Shown here piece after piece: positions 14,201 to 29,200 of a stretch of 64,000 nucleotides of DNA. Numbering within the stretch: the stretch's first letter is position 1; each line of letters begins with the position of its first letter. A model generated the notes under the pieces. The model was not told the DNA's origin and did not search any database. It saw only the letters and a program-made list of their open reading frames with translations. The stretch is from Eonycteris spelaea (lineage: Eukaryota; Chordata; Mammalia; Chiroptera; Pteropodidae). The DNA lies in NCBI GenBank assembly GCA_003508835.1, contig PUFA01000181.1:1364001-1428000 (forward strand), given 5' to 3'. A program made the translations under genes and the position numbers.

Positions 14201-17200
14201 AATTAGACCAAAAATGAAAGTGAAGCTACAGAGGTTCATCTGAAGCAATGTATTGTTTTAAAACGTTATAAATATCAAATCCCTCCAATTTAAAATAAGC
14301 TATTCCCTTGTATCCACTTAATTATCACCAATTTACAGATATAACTGAATTGTGATTTATTTTTAATCTTTCTGCTAGCTTTGTTAAGGTTTATATCCCT
14401 CTCCACCTGAGTCCAATGTGTATTTATTTGTCTGAAAATGAAATTCATCTTGTAAGAAATCACCAATTAAAAAATATGCTTCACTTTAATTCATAATAGT
14501 AATTTAATAAGCACCACATAATCACAAAAAATAACAAAAATCACAGGAGGACATGCAACTATCTTATGATGAACAGAAATGCACTAACAGCCTGGTATCT
14601 GTTTACATATAAACACTGAGCTGCTGAGTTTCACAGCAGATCCCAGAGAAAGTTAGCCAAAACCCACCGAGGATCATTTCATGGGGAGATAAAAAGACTT
14701 GGAATGACAAATTAGATGGCCTTCAGGTTTGGGCCATCATATACCGACCTGTGCTGCTCAATCACAGCATACTCAAGTCCTGTCAAGTTCAAAACTAAGG
14801 TTAATGAGCTCTTTTAAGACAGAAATTTTCAAATACAAACAACTGAAGCCTCAATTGCTTAATTCTAAACCTCCACATCCTTCTTCTTCCTCCAACTTTT
14901 ACCCTTGTAAATCCTAGGGCTTTGAGGAATAGTTGGAAAATTCCTATTCTAAACATAAAGGGAGGCACTAGGCAAATAATTGAGATCTCTATTTTATTTC
15001 TCTGTCTCTGTCTGTCTAAGAAAATTTTGGCTGATTTCTGCTTGGGTGAGATGTACGCTGAAGTCTGATTCCAAGTTTCTGGGTATCTCACTGGTTTTCC
15101 TACCTACTTTCTCTGAGTCTTCTATCTAGTCTAGTAAGCTGAGGTTAGTGTGTTTTTCCTAGCTAGCATCCATTAGCTAAAAGTAAGGATATGAAATCTG
15201 AAAGAGTTGATGCCAGCACATAACACACAAGCAAATACATGCTCACATACATAATACTCTCTAGTAGTCATCACTTTTGGTTTGAAACCCTAAAAATTAG
15301 AGCATAAAAGCTCCTTAAAAGGCTTTTATCTACTGCGAAAAAGTCTTTAAAAATATGGTCTTAAAAATTCACAAGAAAATACCCTAAACTATTTATCAAT
15401 GATGATGATCCCTGGGTGGTAGGATTATTAGAGGTTTTAATTTTCTTTTTGCTTATCCATATTTTTTATTTTCCTATAACTCATATATTACTTGTGGGGT
15501 TTTTTTTAGTCTAATTATTATAATTTACTTATAATTTCTGCCTGGGTTTTGATTTGTCAGAATAAAACAGCTTTAAGCAGTAACCAAAGTGTCATTTTCC
15601 TCTTTACACTTCACAACTTCTAGAATCTCCAATAAATACCTAAAGTTTTTTGCCAATCCCATTTCTCCCACTCAGAAGGCTCTGACTTTCTAGGGAGTTA
15701 GTGCAGTAGATGAAAATGTGCCAAATACTATATATACGGCAAGAGTTCTGGTAAAGGGCACTCAACCTTCTCCTTGGCCAAACTGAATGGTACAAAGAGG
15801 TCTAGCAGGGTCAGCATGGTCTAGGACAAATGCCAACATATATTGGTCTCGGAGTCACCTTGCAGGGTTCCAGCATGTCACGCTGGTCATAGAAATCCTG
15901 GGGGTAAACTAGATCCTCAGATTTTTCTCTAAAATAGTCTATCCAAAGGGACAAATTATTGAAAAATGCTCCACACAGGGCAGCTTTATACTCATATTGC
16001 CTAGGAATCAGACAGCAAAGTAGACTCCAGTCCCCCTGAGTTGGTATTACCATATTAAGCTCACCTTTGTGGCCATGGTCTTCACCCCATGAATTCTCCA
16101 CTCTCCATTTCAGGAATGTATCATCCTGATCATCCTGCAAAAAAAGAGTGGATAACAGTATATAGTCTGAAACTAGATCCCTTTTGGTGAGATGTCATGT
16201 AATTTTAACTCTTTGTCAGCCACTCAGAAGAAACAGCCTTCTCTATACAGACATGATACACATGATCAGGACCATGATTTCCTAATATAACTAAGATACT
16301 CTAAAGTAGAGTTTGAATCTCTTGGGGTAAAAATGTAATAAACAATCAAATCAATACATACTATTTTCTCCTTTACGTTGTATTTTATACAGAAAATAAG
16401 CATATTAAAATGCTACTTGGCTAAGAAAAACAAAATGTTAAATTACTAAAAGCAGTGAACACCATCTGAAAGCCAGTCAGTGGCTCTTGCTTTTAATCGA
16501 TCAGCATTCTTTGCAAAGGCATCCCACTGTATTTGTTTTAGAAATGATTCTAAGATCTAGTCAGTTTAGAAAAAAACAAACAAATTCTCATCATATTGCC
16601 TAATTTCCTACTTAGGAGAACCAAGTAATGATACTCTCCAAATGTGTTCTCCTACTGATTCAGTTACACTAATACTAGATTTAATACAATAAAGATTGAA
16701 CAGCAAAGCAAAAAACAAAACTTAGGTAGTACTACTGCTTTCCCGCTTCTATTATTTTTAATAAAATAAGCTCAATTTTCACCTTCTTAAAGGAACAATG
16801 ATATACATGATGAAAACCTCCATTTACAGTCTTTACCACAGTGACACAGAGAGGGACAAGAAGAAGGCTCCATTTGGGAAAAGACTTTTCTCTTTCATGT
16901 CTACCCAGGGCATTTGCCGATGTCAAAACAACTTAAATCTTTGTAGCATGAGAAGAGAGCTGGCTCCTGTATTATCTACTAATGATTTCATCTGTCAACT
17001 CCCACTTGTATATGACTGCATGAGTCTCTTACATGGGATTTGACTCTACTCTTGGCAGTTTTCTTGGATCTTAGTAATTTTCAGTCTCAAAAAACAAACA
17101 AACTCACAAGTTTCAAACACTCTTATCTGTAATACTCTTTAATCTTAGCCCCAAGAATCTTCCAAACTACATTATCAAACTATACATTCTAATGCTAGCT

Positions 17201-20200
17201 TATTAAATGTCTGTTCTGGTTTTCTGCTCTACCCATTATAGTCCATCTTTACTTTCCACTGCTAGAATCTCCACCTTTGTTATAAATATGAAAATGTTTC
17301 CTCTTCTTTACTTTGCCAATGAATTCTGCATGACTAGAACAAGATGTTCTCTGTGTCACCTACAAATATAGAGTACGACTTGAACCTCCCTCATAGGGAT
17401 TCTAAGAAATCAGAAACAAGAAAGAATATCCTAGAGTACAGCTACTAGCATTTATCTCTGTATTAACGTTCAAATGCAATGCAAATTAGTTTTAGTGGTC
17501 AAAAATTCAAATTGGAGGGAGGAGAAAAATCTCAATGTAAAATTCCAATTATGATAATATAAAGTATTTTATATTATTAACATGTATGATAACTCCATTC
17601 CCCTTAGGAAGAAGTGGCACATTAATAAACCACACCAATCACAGACTGAAAGTTCCTGAGAAAATGATATGGTATCTATGATTTCTACTTCTGAAAAATA
17701 AGAATACTCTCTAACAGAGATGAAAAATGATAAAAGTCCAACCTTTCTTAGAAATTATAAGACCTTTAGGTTTGTTTCTTAATAGTCCTCTAACTAACTT
17801 AAAAGTTTAACCTTAATTTATAGAGCTTTAGTTATAAATCCACTGAATTTTATAATATAGCAGGTCCAAACATATAAATATGAACAACTTATTTTGGTAG
17901 TATTTTATTCTATTTTATTTCTTTAATATTTTACTATTTACAGTACTTTATGAGAAGTTCCTTCTAATGTTTTGCCTCTAATGTCACAGTAGTTATTCTG
18001 TAACTTTCTTTCTAGTATTAGATAGGTTAGAAAAAGAACATTTCTGCTTAAGGTGATAAAAAACTGAAGCAGTCTAAGGTCTTTTCTTCCTATGATTCCT
18101 GAGCACAGGTGTAAAATATCCCTTTTACAGCCTAGAAATGGGGAGGCTTATGTGTGAAAGATAAAACTTCAGTTGTTTCCAACAAATGTGTCCTGGAACT
18201 AGTAGTGTTACTACTGAGAGTATTTCATAAAAAATTCAAAATATTTCACATCCAATTTCCTGAAGTTCTGTATAACTCTAAATGGGCATAGAGTCTACAA
18301 ATTATTGTTACTGACATTTTATTGCAGAAGAATCTGAATGACAAATGAAAGCAAGGCAAGTCTGAACATAAATCAACAAGATATGAAACACTTTCAGGGC
18401 ACATGTAAATTCCTTATTCAATAGAAGTTATCTTCTCCCAGGTTCCCTTGCTGACCTCTTTTCATACCAAGAACTTCCAAAGTTACAGAAAAGCAGTTAC
18501 TTCTTACTCCCTGCTGACCCAAATTCTGTTCCTCTTGGAAACCTCCTATTTTTATTGCCTCTAAGCATGCAGCCAAACGCACTGTGACCCGAGTACAAGG
18601 TCTTACTTGGAAACTAACTTTTAACAGAAATCATATACCCTATGAATGAAGCTCTGTTGGATAAACAGTCTGAAGAAAAATGTGGGTCCATCTGTGAAAA
18701 CACTGCAGTAGGCATGCTGAGGTCATACCTTTTCTGAGACAGCAGTGAAGGTCATGGCGTGGGTCATAAGTGACTCGCCAAAAGTCAATCTCTCAGCTTT
18801 ATTCATGTTCTTCAAGGAGACACCAAACACTAACTCGTGGTCATAGCTGTAAAAAAATGACAGTACAGAATAAAGAGAGTACAATCAAGGGGAAACTAGC
18901 TTTTGGTTGTAAAAGAAACATAGAACTGAAGGGGCCCAACAGCTCGAAATAAATGTGTGTTGTAGTTCTTCAGAGAATTTGGTACATTCAGAATTTAGTC
19001 TCTCAATGGGATTCCAGTCTCTACTGTGTCAGAAAAGTACTCAAGAAAATATGAAATGATTAAACATAAAGTCCCCATGTCAAAAAGCTGACAAGATGGG
19101 CTTGCAGCACTATTAATTTGGCAAGCAAACTTTTAAAACACTTTTGAAGTAACTTCTTTCAAAAATGGTCTCTTTTACAGTGGTAGAACCACTCAGTTTC
19201 TGAATTCATTTAAACCACTGCTGACTGTCAAATTTAAATAAATAATGTCAAAAATATTGGAGAATATTTTTAAAGTTCTTTTATTAACTATCAAGTTACT
19301 CAACTTCCTATAAATAACCCTAAAGTAGTATCTTTTAACAGTCAAGAAATCTTGTATGATTTAGTTCACAAATCAACCTTTACTTTCATGAATAACCAGT
19401 AGGAATGCTTTCAAGTATATATGTAAATTCATCCTAGCTGTCATAAAGACAAAATACAGAAGGAATCAAAGCAAGAGTAGATGACTCAAACAGGAAACAA
19501 GAGGTCTGGAAAACCTTTCCTTACATTCCTAAATGTGCTGAGCAGATTTACATAACAATGAATTATTTTTTTAGAGTGTCTTTCTCATATACTATGGCTT
19601 TTCAGGCACATCCAACTATTTCAACTGAGACACAAAGTATAATCTTGACTTCCTAGGTTAGTGCATATAAATAAGTAGCATTTCTACTATGAGTCCTCAA
19701 ACTCTACAAGATGGACACAAAGAGACCCGCCCTCAGGCCAACTTTACTCTTTGGGTGAACCTCAGCTGAGTCATTTCATACCAAAGGTGAACTCCAACTG
19801 CAACAAACCACAAATGACTTTCTTTTTTAAATTTCTTGTACTCACACATTCATGTCACTGAGGCCCAGCTTGCCATTGAAGTATTTTCCAACATCACAGC
19901 CAAACCACACAGCCTAGAAACAAAGAGGAAGAAATAAAGTCAGCATAAGTCCTACCTTTCTATTACATCAAAGAAGTGGAAGAAGAGGTTTTAACCCCAA
20001 TGCAGAAGACAGAAAAAATACCAACCTCTCCATCTTTGATGGAGGCAGCAACCATCTTTTTCAAGAAGTCAATAGGCTGGTTGTTATATAGAGTTTTTCT
20101 CCCTCCAACCATATTGCTTAAGTAGTCCACTGTGTAAAGTCTGTTGTACTTGTGCTGGGGCCGAGGGTCATTCACTAAACAAATCTATTGAGATCAATAA

Positions 20201-23200
20201 CATGTTCATTAGAACATAAAACCAAGAATATCAAGCAAGATACACACCTCTCCTCTTAGTTCACATGTCTGCATTAAAGCTCACCACCTCTGCCTACAAG
20301 AATAAGCATTATAAACACATTGCTAAATAACAAAGAAACGAAAGGTGGCAAAGTCAGTGAGAGAGGTCCTTGCATATTCTAACTAGTGCAAGGGACACAT
20401 TTGGGAGCTGCATCTTTCCTACTGGCAAGGAACGCCCTCAAACTAATTCTGAAGAATTGTATGCACTTAAGTAAGGCAAGATGGAGATCCATCACTATAA
20501 CATCCCTGCTCTCAAATTACAAGACAGGCTCAACACCTGGCAATACCTCAAAAAGAGTTGGGATTCCAATCATAAAACAAAGCCATTTGCTTATAAGAGT
20601 GTCAAGATGACGATAAAGAAAAGGACTCTGGTCTTCTCACTAGGCAGTGGAGAAGACCTGAAGAGAGCAAGAAAAACCAGGATGGGACACTGCTCCCTTT
20701 CATGAGAGTCCTAGCAGTGGGAGGAAGGGGAGAGGCACAGAATAGAGATGCTCTGAAACCACAATAAGAAACACCCAACACACTTTTATTGTCTTTGTTC
20801 CTGAGAATGATTCTGGGCTCAAATCAGGGGAGCATGTAGGAATTAAACTAATACTGTTGCCCTACAGTTAGAAAAGTTTCTGAAGCGAAGCACTGGGAAT
20901 CCTCATTTGTTCATCTTTTTTAGGTCCATAAAACACTTCAAGGAAGAGGGGAAAAAAGTTTGTTCAGTTTCTAGTTTGATGATCATGTATGTTAATCCAG
21001 GAATCTTATACCCTTCCCTTTAGTCAACAGGCATTTCAAAGTAAACAGTGGTAACTGCCTGTGCCAGTCTCCAACCTTATCTTCCACATTGAAGAGTGGC
21101 TTAACATGTTCCCTGTAAAACTCCAAGGGTGTTATGGGCCCAATCTTCTGATAATTTTTATCTTTGTCTCGATACTCCCAGGTGAATGTCTCTGGTGGGT
21201 TACCGACACAGATGCACACTACTCGGAGTATCTGGAAGAAAAAAGGAAGACAGAAGAGTGATGGCTAGGGGAAACCATTATAATTTACCTCTTCATTTTC
21301 CTCAAGCTTGGGAAATACAAGAAATCAGTGGCCAAATACAATCCAGAAACTTCACAGGAAATCAATTCTTGTTCCAAAATTAGAAGGTTGATGTTCGGGA
21401 TTTGATATCCGTCAACTTCTGAGTTCTTAGATAAATACTCTGAACTAATATAATCTGAAATTAATATTTAGTGCTCGGTTTTTGCCCTGCAAATTAAACT
21501 TCCTTAATCAAGACTGCTCACTGTTGAAACACAAGACCTGGGTTGCTGCTCTGCTGATTATATTTCAAGTGACAAATAATGTCATGTTTTATAAATAGAT
21601 TTCCTTCCCTTAATCTTCTAGGTTTTACTTTGATTGTGACAGGGGTCTCCACTCAGAAAAAAGTCATTAACTTTTCAGCTGGAGTTTAGATGACACTGCA
21701 TGTTAAAAGCATTATTAGAACAAGAACAAGAACAACTTTTAGTAGTAAGGTACTATTTTTTGTTGTGAGACCATAACATATTTTCTAATGAAGGCACAAT
21801 ACCTTTAAGTTAGCATCAATAATCCAAGAATACGTTTACTATTATTTTCATTTATATAGAAAGACAGAAATAGAAATACAGAGGCATCTCTTGGATAAAG
21901 TCAGAGTATAGAAAGTACTTCCTCTTCTATATCAAAATTTCTATTTATTATCTTTAAAAAATTTAACACTATGATCTACCTCTTCTTTCTCTGCCCCAGC
22001 CACCACTGTGATCCAATTTCATCACTTACTGCCTGCATGATTTGTACCACACATTTGAAAACTCCAATACATTCAAGAGAAATGGATCATATTTATTAAG
22101 TGTGCCTTTTTGTGCTAGATACTACACATCTGTTAAGTTCACTTAATTCTCAGAACTCTCTTAAGGTATAATTTCTCCTCCTTTTTTTCTTTTCAAAAGA
22201 TATCAAGACTCAAAGAAATGAAGAACCTACTTAAGGTCACATAGCCAGTAAGTGGTACAACCATGCTCTAAACTGAGGTCACATACAGTCAAAAAAATAA
22301 AAAGTATTGCTCCATGGGTACATAGTTTTAAAAAGGAACATTTACTGAATGTGTACTGTGCCATACAAAATCTTTGAATACTTATTCCTCTTAACATAAG
22401 TGATAGATATCATTCCCACTTTTTATAGATAAAGAAATCAAAGATCAAGGAAATAAGTAGTCACAAAGTCAATACATGGCAGAATTAGGATTTGGATTCA
22501 GATCTGACTTTGATGAATTAAGCATTTATCATTTACTGTAACTTTCTTGGTTTTTCCAAAAGATGACAAACTTCTTAAGGATAAGGACCAGGTCTTGGAT
22601 ATTTTGTGTCTCCTATAGCATCTAGAACCTTATCTGACCTTCAATCACTTTCCTGTTGAAGTGTCATTAATGCTTCCCTATCACCTCCCACAACAAATCT
22701 AAACTCCATGACCTGATTTATTATTACTTTTTTTACGCAGGCATAAACTGTATTTAGTAAATATGTAAAGCAGACTAATCTTAAGTATACAGCTCAATTT
22801 TCTACATATATATATATATATATATATACCCATATAACCATCATTTAGATTAACATACAGAACTTTTCCAAGGCTCCAGAGGGACCCTGGCCCCTTTGCA
22901 GTCAATAACACAAACCTTCCTCAAGGTAAGCACCATTTTGATAATATAACCATTGATTAGTTTTGCCTATTCTTTTAATTGCATATAAATGGAATCATAC
23001 AGCATACTCTCTTTTGTATCAGGCTTCCTTTGTTGACAAAATGCTGTGAGATACACTAATGGTGGTATGAATATCAGTAATTTGTTCTTTATCGTTGTGT
23101 ATTATTCATGAACCCTGCACTCTAGTCAGGCTTATCTGTGTCCTGCCTTATTGTCTGCTCAATACACTCAGCTCACTGTCATCGCCTTCATAACTTTTTG

Positions 23201-26200
23201 TCTCTTCTGTTCCTCAGATCCCCATCCCAGTCACACGCTTTAAATTGCAGTGCAAGATGCTCCTCCTCCAGAAAGTTTTCACTAATTACTTCAGCTCACA
23301 CTAATTGCTCCCTCTCTGAATATTTCTGCCATAAAATTTAACATTTAATTCCAGTGCCATTTATGTTTCTCTAATGTGTTCCCAGCTAGACTTAATCTAC
23401 CAGAGACAGAAATTAGGTCTTAGACATATTCTAATGAATCCTAGAAGAACCACATTAAAAATGGTTTTCTTATGTCTATTGGTCATCTGTTGTTTCCTCT
23501 TTGAGGAAATATCTATTCAGGTCCTCTATTCATTTTTTAATTGGATTATTTGTTTTTTGTTGTTGTTGTTGAATATTTTCTCCCATTCAGTAGGCTGTCT
23601 TTTCATTTTGTTGACGCTTTCCTTTGCTGTGCAAAAACTTTTTAGCTTGATGTAGTCCCATTTGTTTATTTGTTCTTTTGTTTCCCTTGCCTGAGGAGAT
23701 ATGTCTGAGAAGAAATTACTAATAGCAATATCAGAGGGATTAATGCCTATGTTTTCTTCTAGAAGTTTTATGGTTTCACTTACACGTAGAATCTAAGGAA
23801 CAAAAAGAACAACTAATCGAAAACAGACTCACAAATATAGAGGACGATCTGGAGACAGACAGAGGGGAGGGCGGTTGGTGGGCTGGGAGAAAGGGGTAAA
23901 GGGTTAAAGAAGTACAAATTAGTAGTCATGGGGGTGGGGAGCACAGCACAGGGAATGCAGTCAGCATTAATGTAATGCCTAGTGTGAAGAGCCAGAAGAG
24001 AGAAAGAGTAATCAAGGGGATCATTTCATAAACTATGTAAATGTCTAACAAATGTACTGTAATTTGAAACTAATAAAAAAATGGTTTTCTTAAATCAAAG
24101 TTCTTCTCCAGTGACAAGTGTGAAATTTGACTTAGGAATTCAAACTGGGCTTCTGCGATCTTTAAAAACATGCTGACAGCAAGGTTTTACTCATACGTAC
24201 GGCGATGTCTCCCTCGACTCCACATCCGGAACTTGGGCGTTAAGGCAAACATGCTGCCAGCTCTAGTCCATTACCTACTGACAGACCATGGGTTTGCACC
24301 TGCCACAAGCCGATTACAGCAAAGCAGCACCTATCGACTCCATTCGTAACTAAGGACATTTCCCTTTTTTTTCCCTCTAGTTAAAAGAATGGCTCCCAAA
24401 CTACATTGTTATTTTCTCAATTCATAGATTAAAATCTTATACACTGGCAAATTCTGTATCCAGATAGAGTGATCACCTTACTTTGTCTTTGTAAATTTCA
24501 AGAGGTGTACCAAATATGGATAAGATAGGGGTAGCCAATCCTACTCATGTTGGAGTCATTCTTGGAAGCAGTGCAGTTATTTTATCTTTTAAATACGTCC
24601 TACTAATTTTATGGGGTATTTCTATCCCTATGGTCTCAACCAGGGCAAGATTATAGGTATCACAAAGGATGACCTGAGCAAATCCCAAAGGTACCCTAAA
24701 AGAGGGAAAAGAGAAGGCTTAAAGAGCAAAACAAAGCTATAGCTTATAAGAAAAATACTTCTCCTTGGATCCCAACTCTGTCATCCTTAACCTGACAGAG
24801 CCCACTCACTCTCTTCCCTCACTTTACCCTCCTCTCCCTTCAGAAATGTCTGCTCTTGCCTCTGTCCTAGAGAAAATCACCAGGTAATGATCTAAGATTG
24901 CCTGCTTTCTTACTACCCCACCAATTGCATATATTTTATATATCTGAATTTTTTTAATCAAAGATTTACACAAGGCACAAATGAGGATAACAGTGACATC
25001 TTTCTCTTGGATTTCAGTAAAACTGTAATCTGAGACATGTTGCTTTGTTTTATATTAGTTTATAAACTATCCAAAGCCATTCACGAATATTCAAGTCAGT
25101 TTTTAACACTTTGAAAGGAACACCTGGCTCCAAGCCAACTAACAATAGTTAAACAAGCTCTAATTAAAAAAAAAAAAATTCTCCAATGTATAACCTCCAG
25201 GGCCCCTGATACTATATTTTCTTGATGAAACTCTGCTGTTCTGAAATAACATTCTGTTCCCAAAGGTACAAAACTGGCAGTAAGCTTTGGATATCCAAGT
25301 CTGCTCTCTGGTGGGCAACTCGGGAGTGTCACTTGCTTTTCACAAGGTGCACTTGGCATTCAGAACAAAAAAGGACACTGGACATTGAATACAAGTCATA
25401 CCGACTGAATATTAATGAGTAATAGGAAAGGGAATGGGGGAAAAAAGGACACAGAAAGCATGAGACATGGAATATGGAGAAAGAATGTGTGAATTCCAAT
25501 TTAAAAACAAATGATGTGGAACTGAGTCAATCTCCATACCCATGGCTCATTTGGGAAACAGACATCCAGTGAAAGGAGGATGGGAGGGTGCAATAGTTGA
25601 CAGTCGGTCATGAACAATTAGAAGAATGAGAGTTTAAAGCCAGCTACAGGCAGATACGGTACTGAGAGAGGATATAGTAAAGTGTAAAGCACTATAAAAA
25701 TATTAGTTACTTATATTAGAAAAATGCAAAGCTATAGTGGCCTTAAATGATCTACTCAACTTTTTAGTTTTACTGATGGAGAAACTAGGTTCAAGAGTAA
25801 AATGACCTCTTGATCACAGAGTAGAATGGCCACAACTACATAAAAGTGGTCACAGAAAATAGCTAATCTTTGATGAAAGTTCAGTACTAATAATAAATGA
25901 GCTAGTTACAAGAGGGAAGGAAAAGGGACTTGGTGACTACTGACATACAGAAAAAGGGGAGAGAAGGGAATACAGCTCTCTACAGTTTTCTGGTGAGAAA
26001 TGGAAGAAAGGCAACGATTTATTTAAATTAAAAAACAAAACAAAAACCACCACCTAGAAGGCAGGACGATACTTTCTGGAGGCATTAAACATATTTTCGG
26101 ACAGAGAAAACATATAAAAAGGTACACTTAAAAGGTATGAACCCTTCTGTGATATTAAAGAAATAAGCTCATAGAGAGAGCTACATATAGATGATAATAG

Positions 26201-29200
26201 CCAAACGATCTTGAGACTACTTCTAGAGTAGTGTTTGAATTAAAAAAAAGTTAAAAATGCTGCCTCTCCAGCCCCACCTGAGACCTAATCTGCACTTTAA
26301 CAAGATCTCCAAGGATTTTAGGCACATTACACTTTGAAAGCACTACTTTAGGCCACATCTAATCTGTCCCTCCTCCAAAATTTTGCTTCTTAGATTATGT
26401 CTCTCATCCACATATTCCTTCCCCACACAGGTTCCCACACACTGCCCTAACCACCAAAAGGCCTTTTCTTATATCTGCAAACCGCCCCCCCCACTTTAAG
26501 ATACCATGGCATCACCCACTTCTTTCCTCTTCCTTGTCCTCTACATAAGTCCCGACAGCTTTGCTTCTGAAATATACTCCAAAATGTATTCATTCCTCTC
26601 CATCCTCACTCTCATCGACCTGGTCCAAACCACTCTCTTCTACACAACCAACCACAATACCCTCCTAACTGGTCCCCTCACTTCCTCTCCTGCTGTTCTA
26701 CAATCCATTCTCAAAACACCCATTTCCTCTACAAGATCTATTTCAGCTACTCTCCCCCTCTTTACCCTCTTTCCAAGCTCAAACATACCAAGCTTTCGTG
26801 CATCTTCGTAAGGGCTTTGTACTCACTGTCCCCTCTACCTGGCATGTTCTGTATCCAGATCTTTACATGGTTGGATTCTTTTTGTCACTCATGTCTCAGC
26901 TCAGATTTGATCTCAGAAAGGCCTTTCATGACCACGCTATTTTATGTTCTTCAGAACACATATCGCATCAGATAGTTTATCTACTTGTGCACTACGTCTC
27001 CCTCAACTAGTATGTAAAGTCCATCAGAGCAAGGATCACGTCTATCTTGGTCATCACTATAGCCCCAGTGCTTAGAATCTGTTTTAAAAAAAACAAAACC
27101 AAAAAAACTGGTTTTACACTTTTTGCTATTTCATAGCTGAACATGATGAAAAGATCCTTTTCAGCCTCTTCACTCTTCCAACACAAAGGATCTATACTAA
27201 GATTTTTTCTTATAGAAAATATAATCTTTAAACTAGCTATATATACTTCATTTTACTAAGTACTGGATGTGAGGCTACAGCCTCCTGGAAGTGGCTGTAT
27301 TGCAAAGCCTGATAAAACCAGATGAGAAAGGGAAATCAAAGCAGCTCAGAGTCTGAAAAATATATTTTGGAGAGGAGGGAAAACTTTTGGCCCCCCAGGC
27401 CAAATCTAGCTCACACAGATGTTGAATTTGGCCTGCAAAGAATTTTCTTTTTAAACTTTTATTTAGTTATCAGCAAGTTAAAATGATTTCTCATTTCTCT
27501 GAGAAAAGAAAAACCGACAGCAATGGGCCTGCATTCCTACAAGGTAACAAGTGGCTGAGCAGAGCTGCCTTCTTCTGATGAAGCCATGCCTGATTCTGCT
27601 TGTTTTACTCATATACTGTATTCCCTGCCAGGTTCTATAGGCTCTTACTTTGAGTCTAGGGAGCCTCTAGAGACCAGTGAATAAAAATCAGGAGGATCAG
27701 TGAACTTGGATGGGAAAAGAAATTATATTGTTATTTTCACCAACCTCTAACAGAAATTTATCATTTCCCTCTATTATGAATGTAGACAAAATGCCACAGT
27801 AGTATTAGCAGTAATTCCTTTGTCACCAATAGGCATCACAAATATTTTTGTATCAATTAATTGACGCAGATGTCTCAAAATACTTGGTTGCTACTATTTG
27901 AAAATTATGCCTATTAGCCCATTGTTAGATCTTGTTTTTTTAAAATTCATTAAAGTACCTATTATACCCAATCACTTAATATTTTTAGAACTGCGTTTTT
28001 AATATAAATGTATCCTTTGTAGTCCTATGCATTTTTATCTGAAGTTCAAACTCAGCTGGGTGGGTGTCCCACATTTTTTCCCCCCTAAATCTAGCAACTC
28101 TGGGAGTAGCCATGGCCTTCACTAGATAGCAAGAGGGGTTCAGGGCACAAAAAAAGTGAAATCCATACCAGCTGGATTCTTTCCTATCTCCTGTTGCTAA
28201 CCAAACATGCCCCGAGACCTTAATTACCTTTTACCTCTGGGATGTGTAGTGTGGTTCCTATGGACAGCCCCTGGAGGAGCTGGGTATTACAGATGCTTAG
28301 TCTCCCCACTTGTTGGGTATTCCTGAGACAATGCCAAAACCCAGCTCCCACCCTGGATAAGTGGATATGCAGAGACAAGGATGGCAGGAGGCCAGGTGAC
28401 AGTGTCAGTATTGGATTTATGCTCACAGGAAAAATGTGAGCCACTGGTGACCTACTCTGGCAGGGAAAGGAGGCATAAGGCCCGGGTCTAGAGGATAGGC
28501 AGTGCTGAGCACATGAGCATGCTACAAACTGGGTCAAATACACTGTGTTCAGTGGATTAGCCATCTTAGGATTCATGGTGGGAAGCAGCTCCGATCTCAC
28601 CAATGTAACTGGAAACCTTTTCCTGTTCTTCCTGTTGTCTGAATGCCACAAGGCTATATTCCGGGATATGCTTGTGAGATGCACCCACTCTGGATTTTGA
28701 CTCAGAAGCTAATGATTTCAAGAGACAGGGACTGCCCAGAGTCATTCTGGTGAGGGAAAGGAAGCACAAGAAGCTACTTTAGCTTCTAGGGGCCATAACA
28801 TCAGGTATCCAGCATCAGAGGTGTCTGTGCCCGATGGTGGCAATAGCTTGAGATAAACCAATTTTGCTGTGAAATTTGGATATCATTCCTAACATTTCCA
28901 CATTCAAAGTCCAGTTCTCCAGCTTTCCTGGAGATACAGTGAGCTACTTCTTATTACTTAATATATTCCTTTTATATTTAAATTATAACCTTTAGATACA
29001 AGGTTCTTGTATCTAAAAACCCTGACACAGTGATAACAGAAGAAAGTCTATGAGTGGCAGAGTAATATTTTTGAAGTATTAACTATTTTCTCCATTTTTT
29101 CTATTCCCTATGTATGCCTATTTTTTTCTGGGAAGAAATATTTGATGAAAACGAAGGGAATAAAAAAAGGATAATTTCTGGCCTCCAAAGGTTGATGACC

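Noticed and set aside
28220..28684. 154-aa minus-strand open frame as a protein gene
   Set aside because: No recognisable domain, no splice context linking it to BLMH, and 154 codons is within chance for 64 kb. Kept only as part of the retrocopy question.
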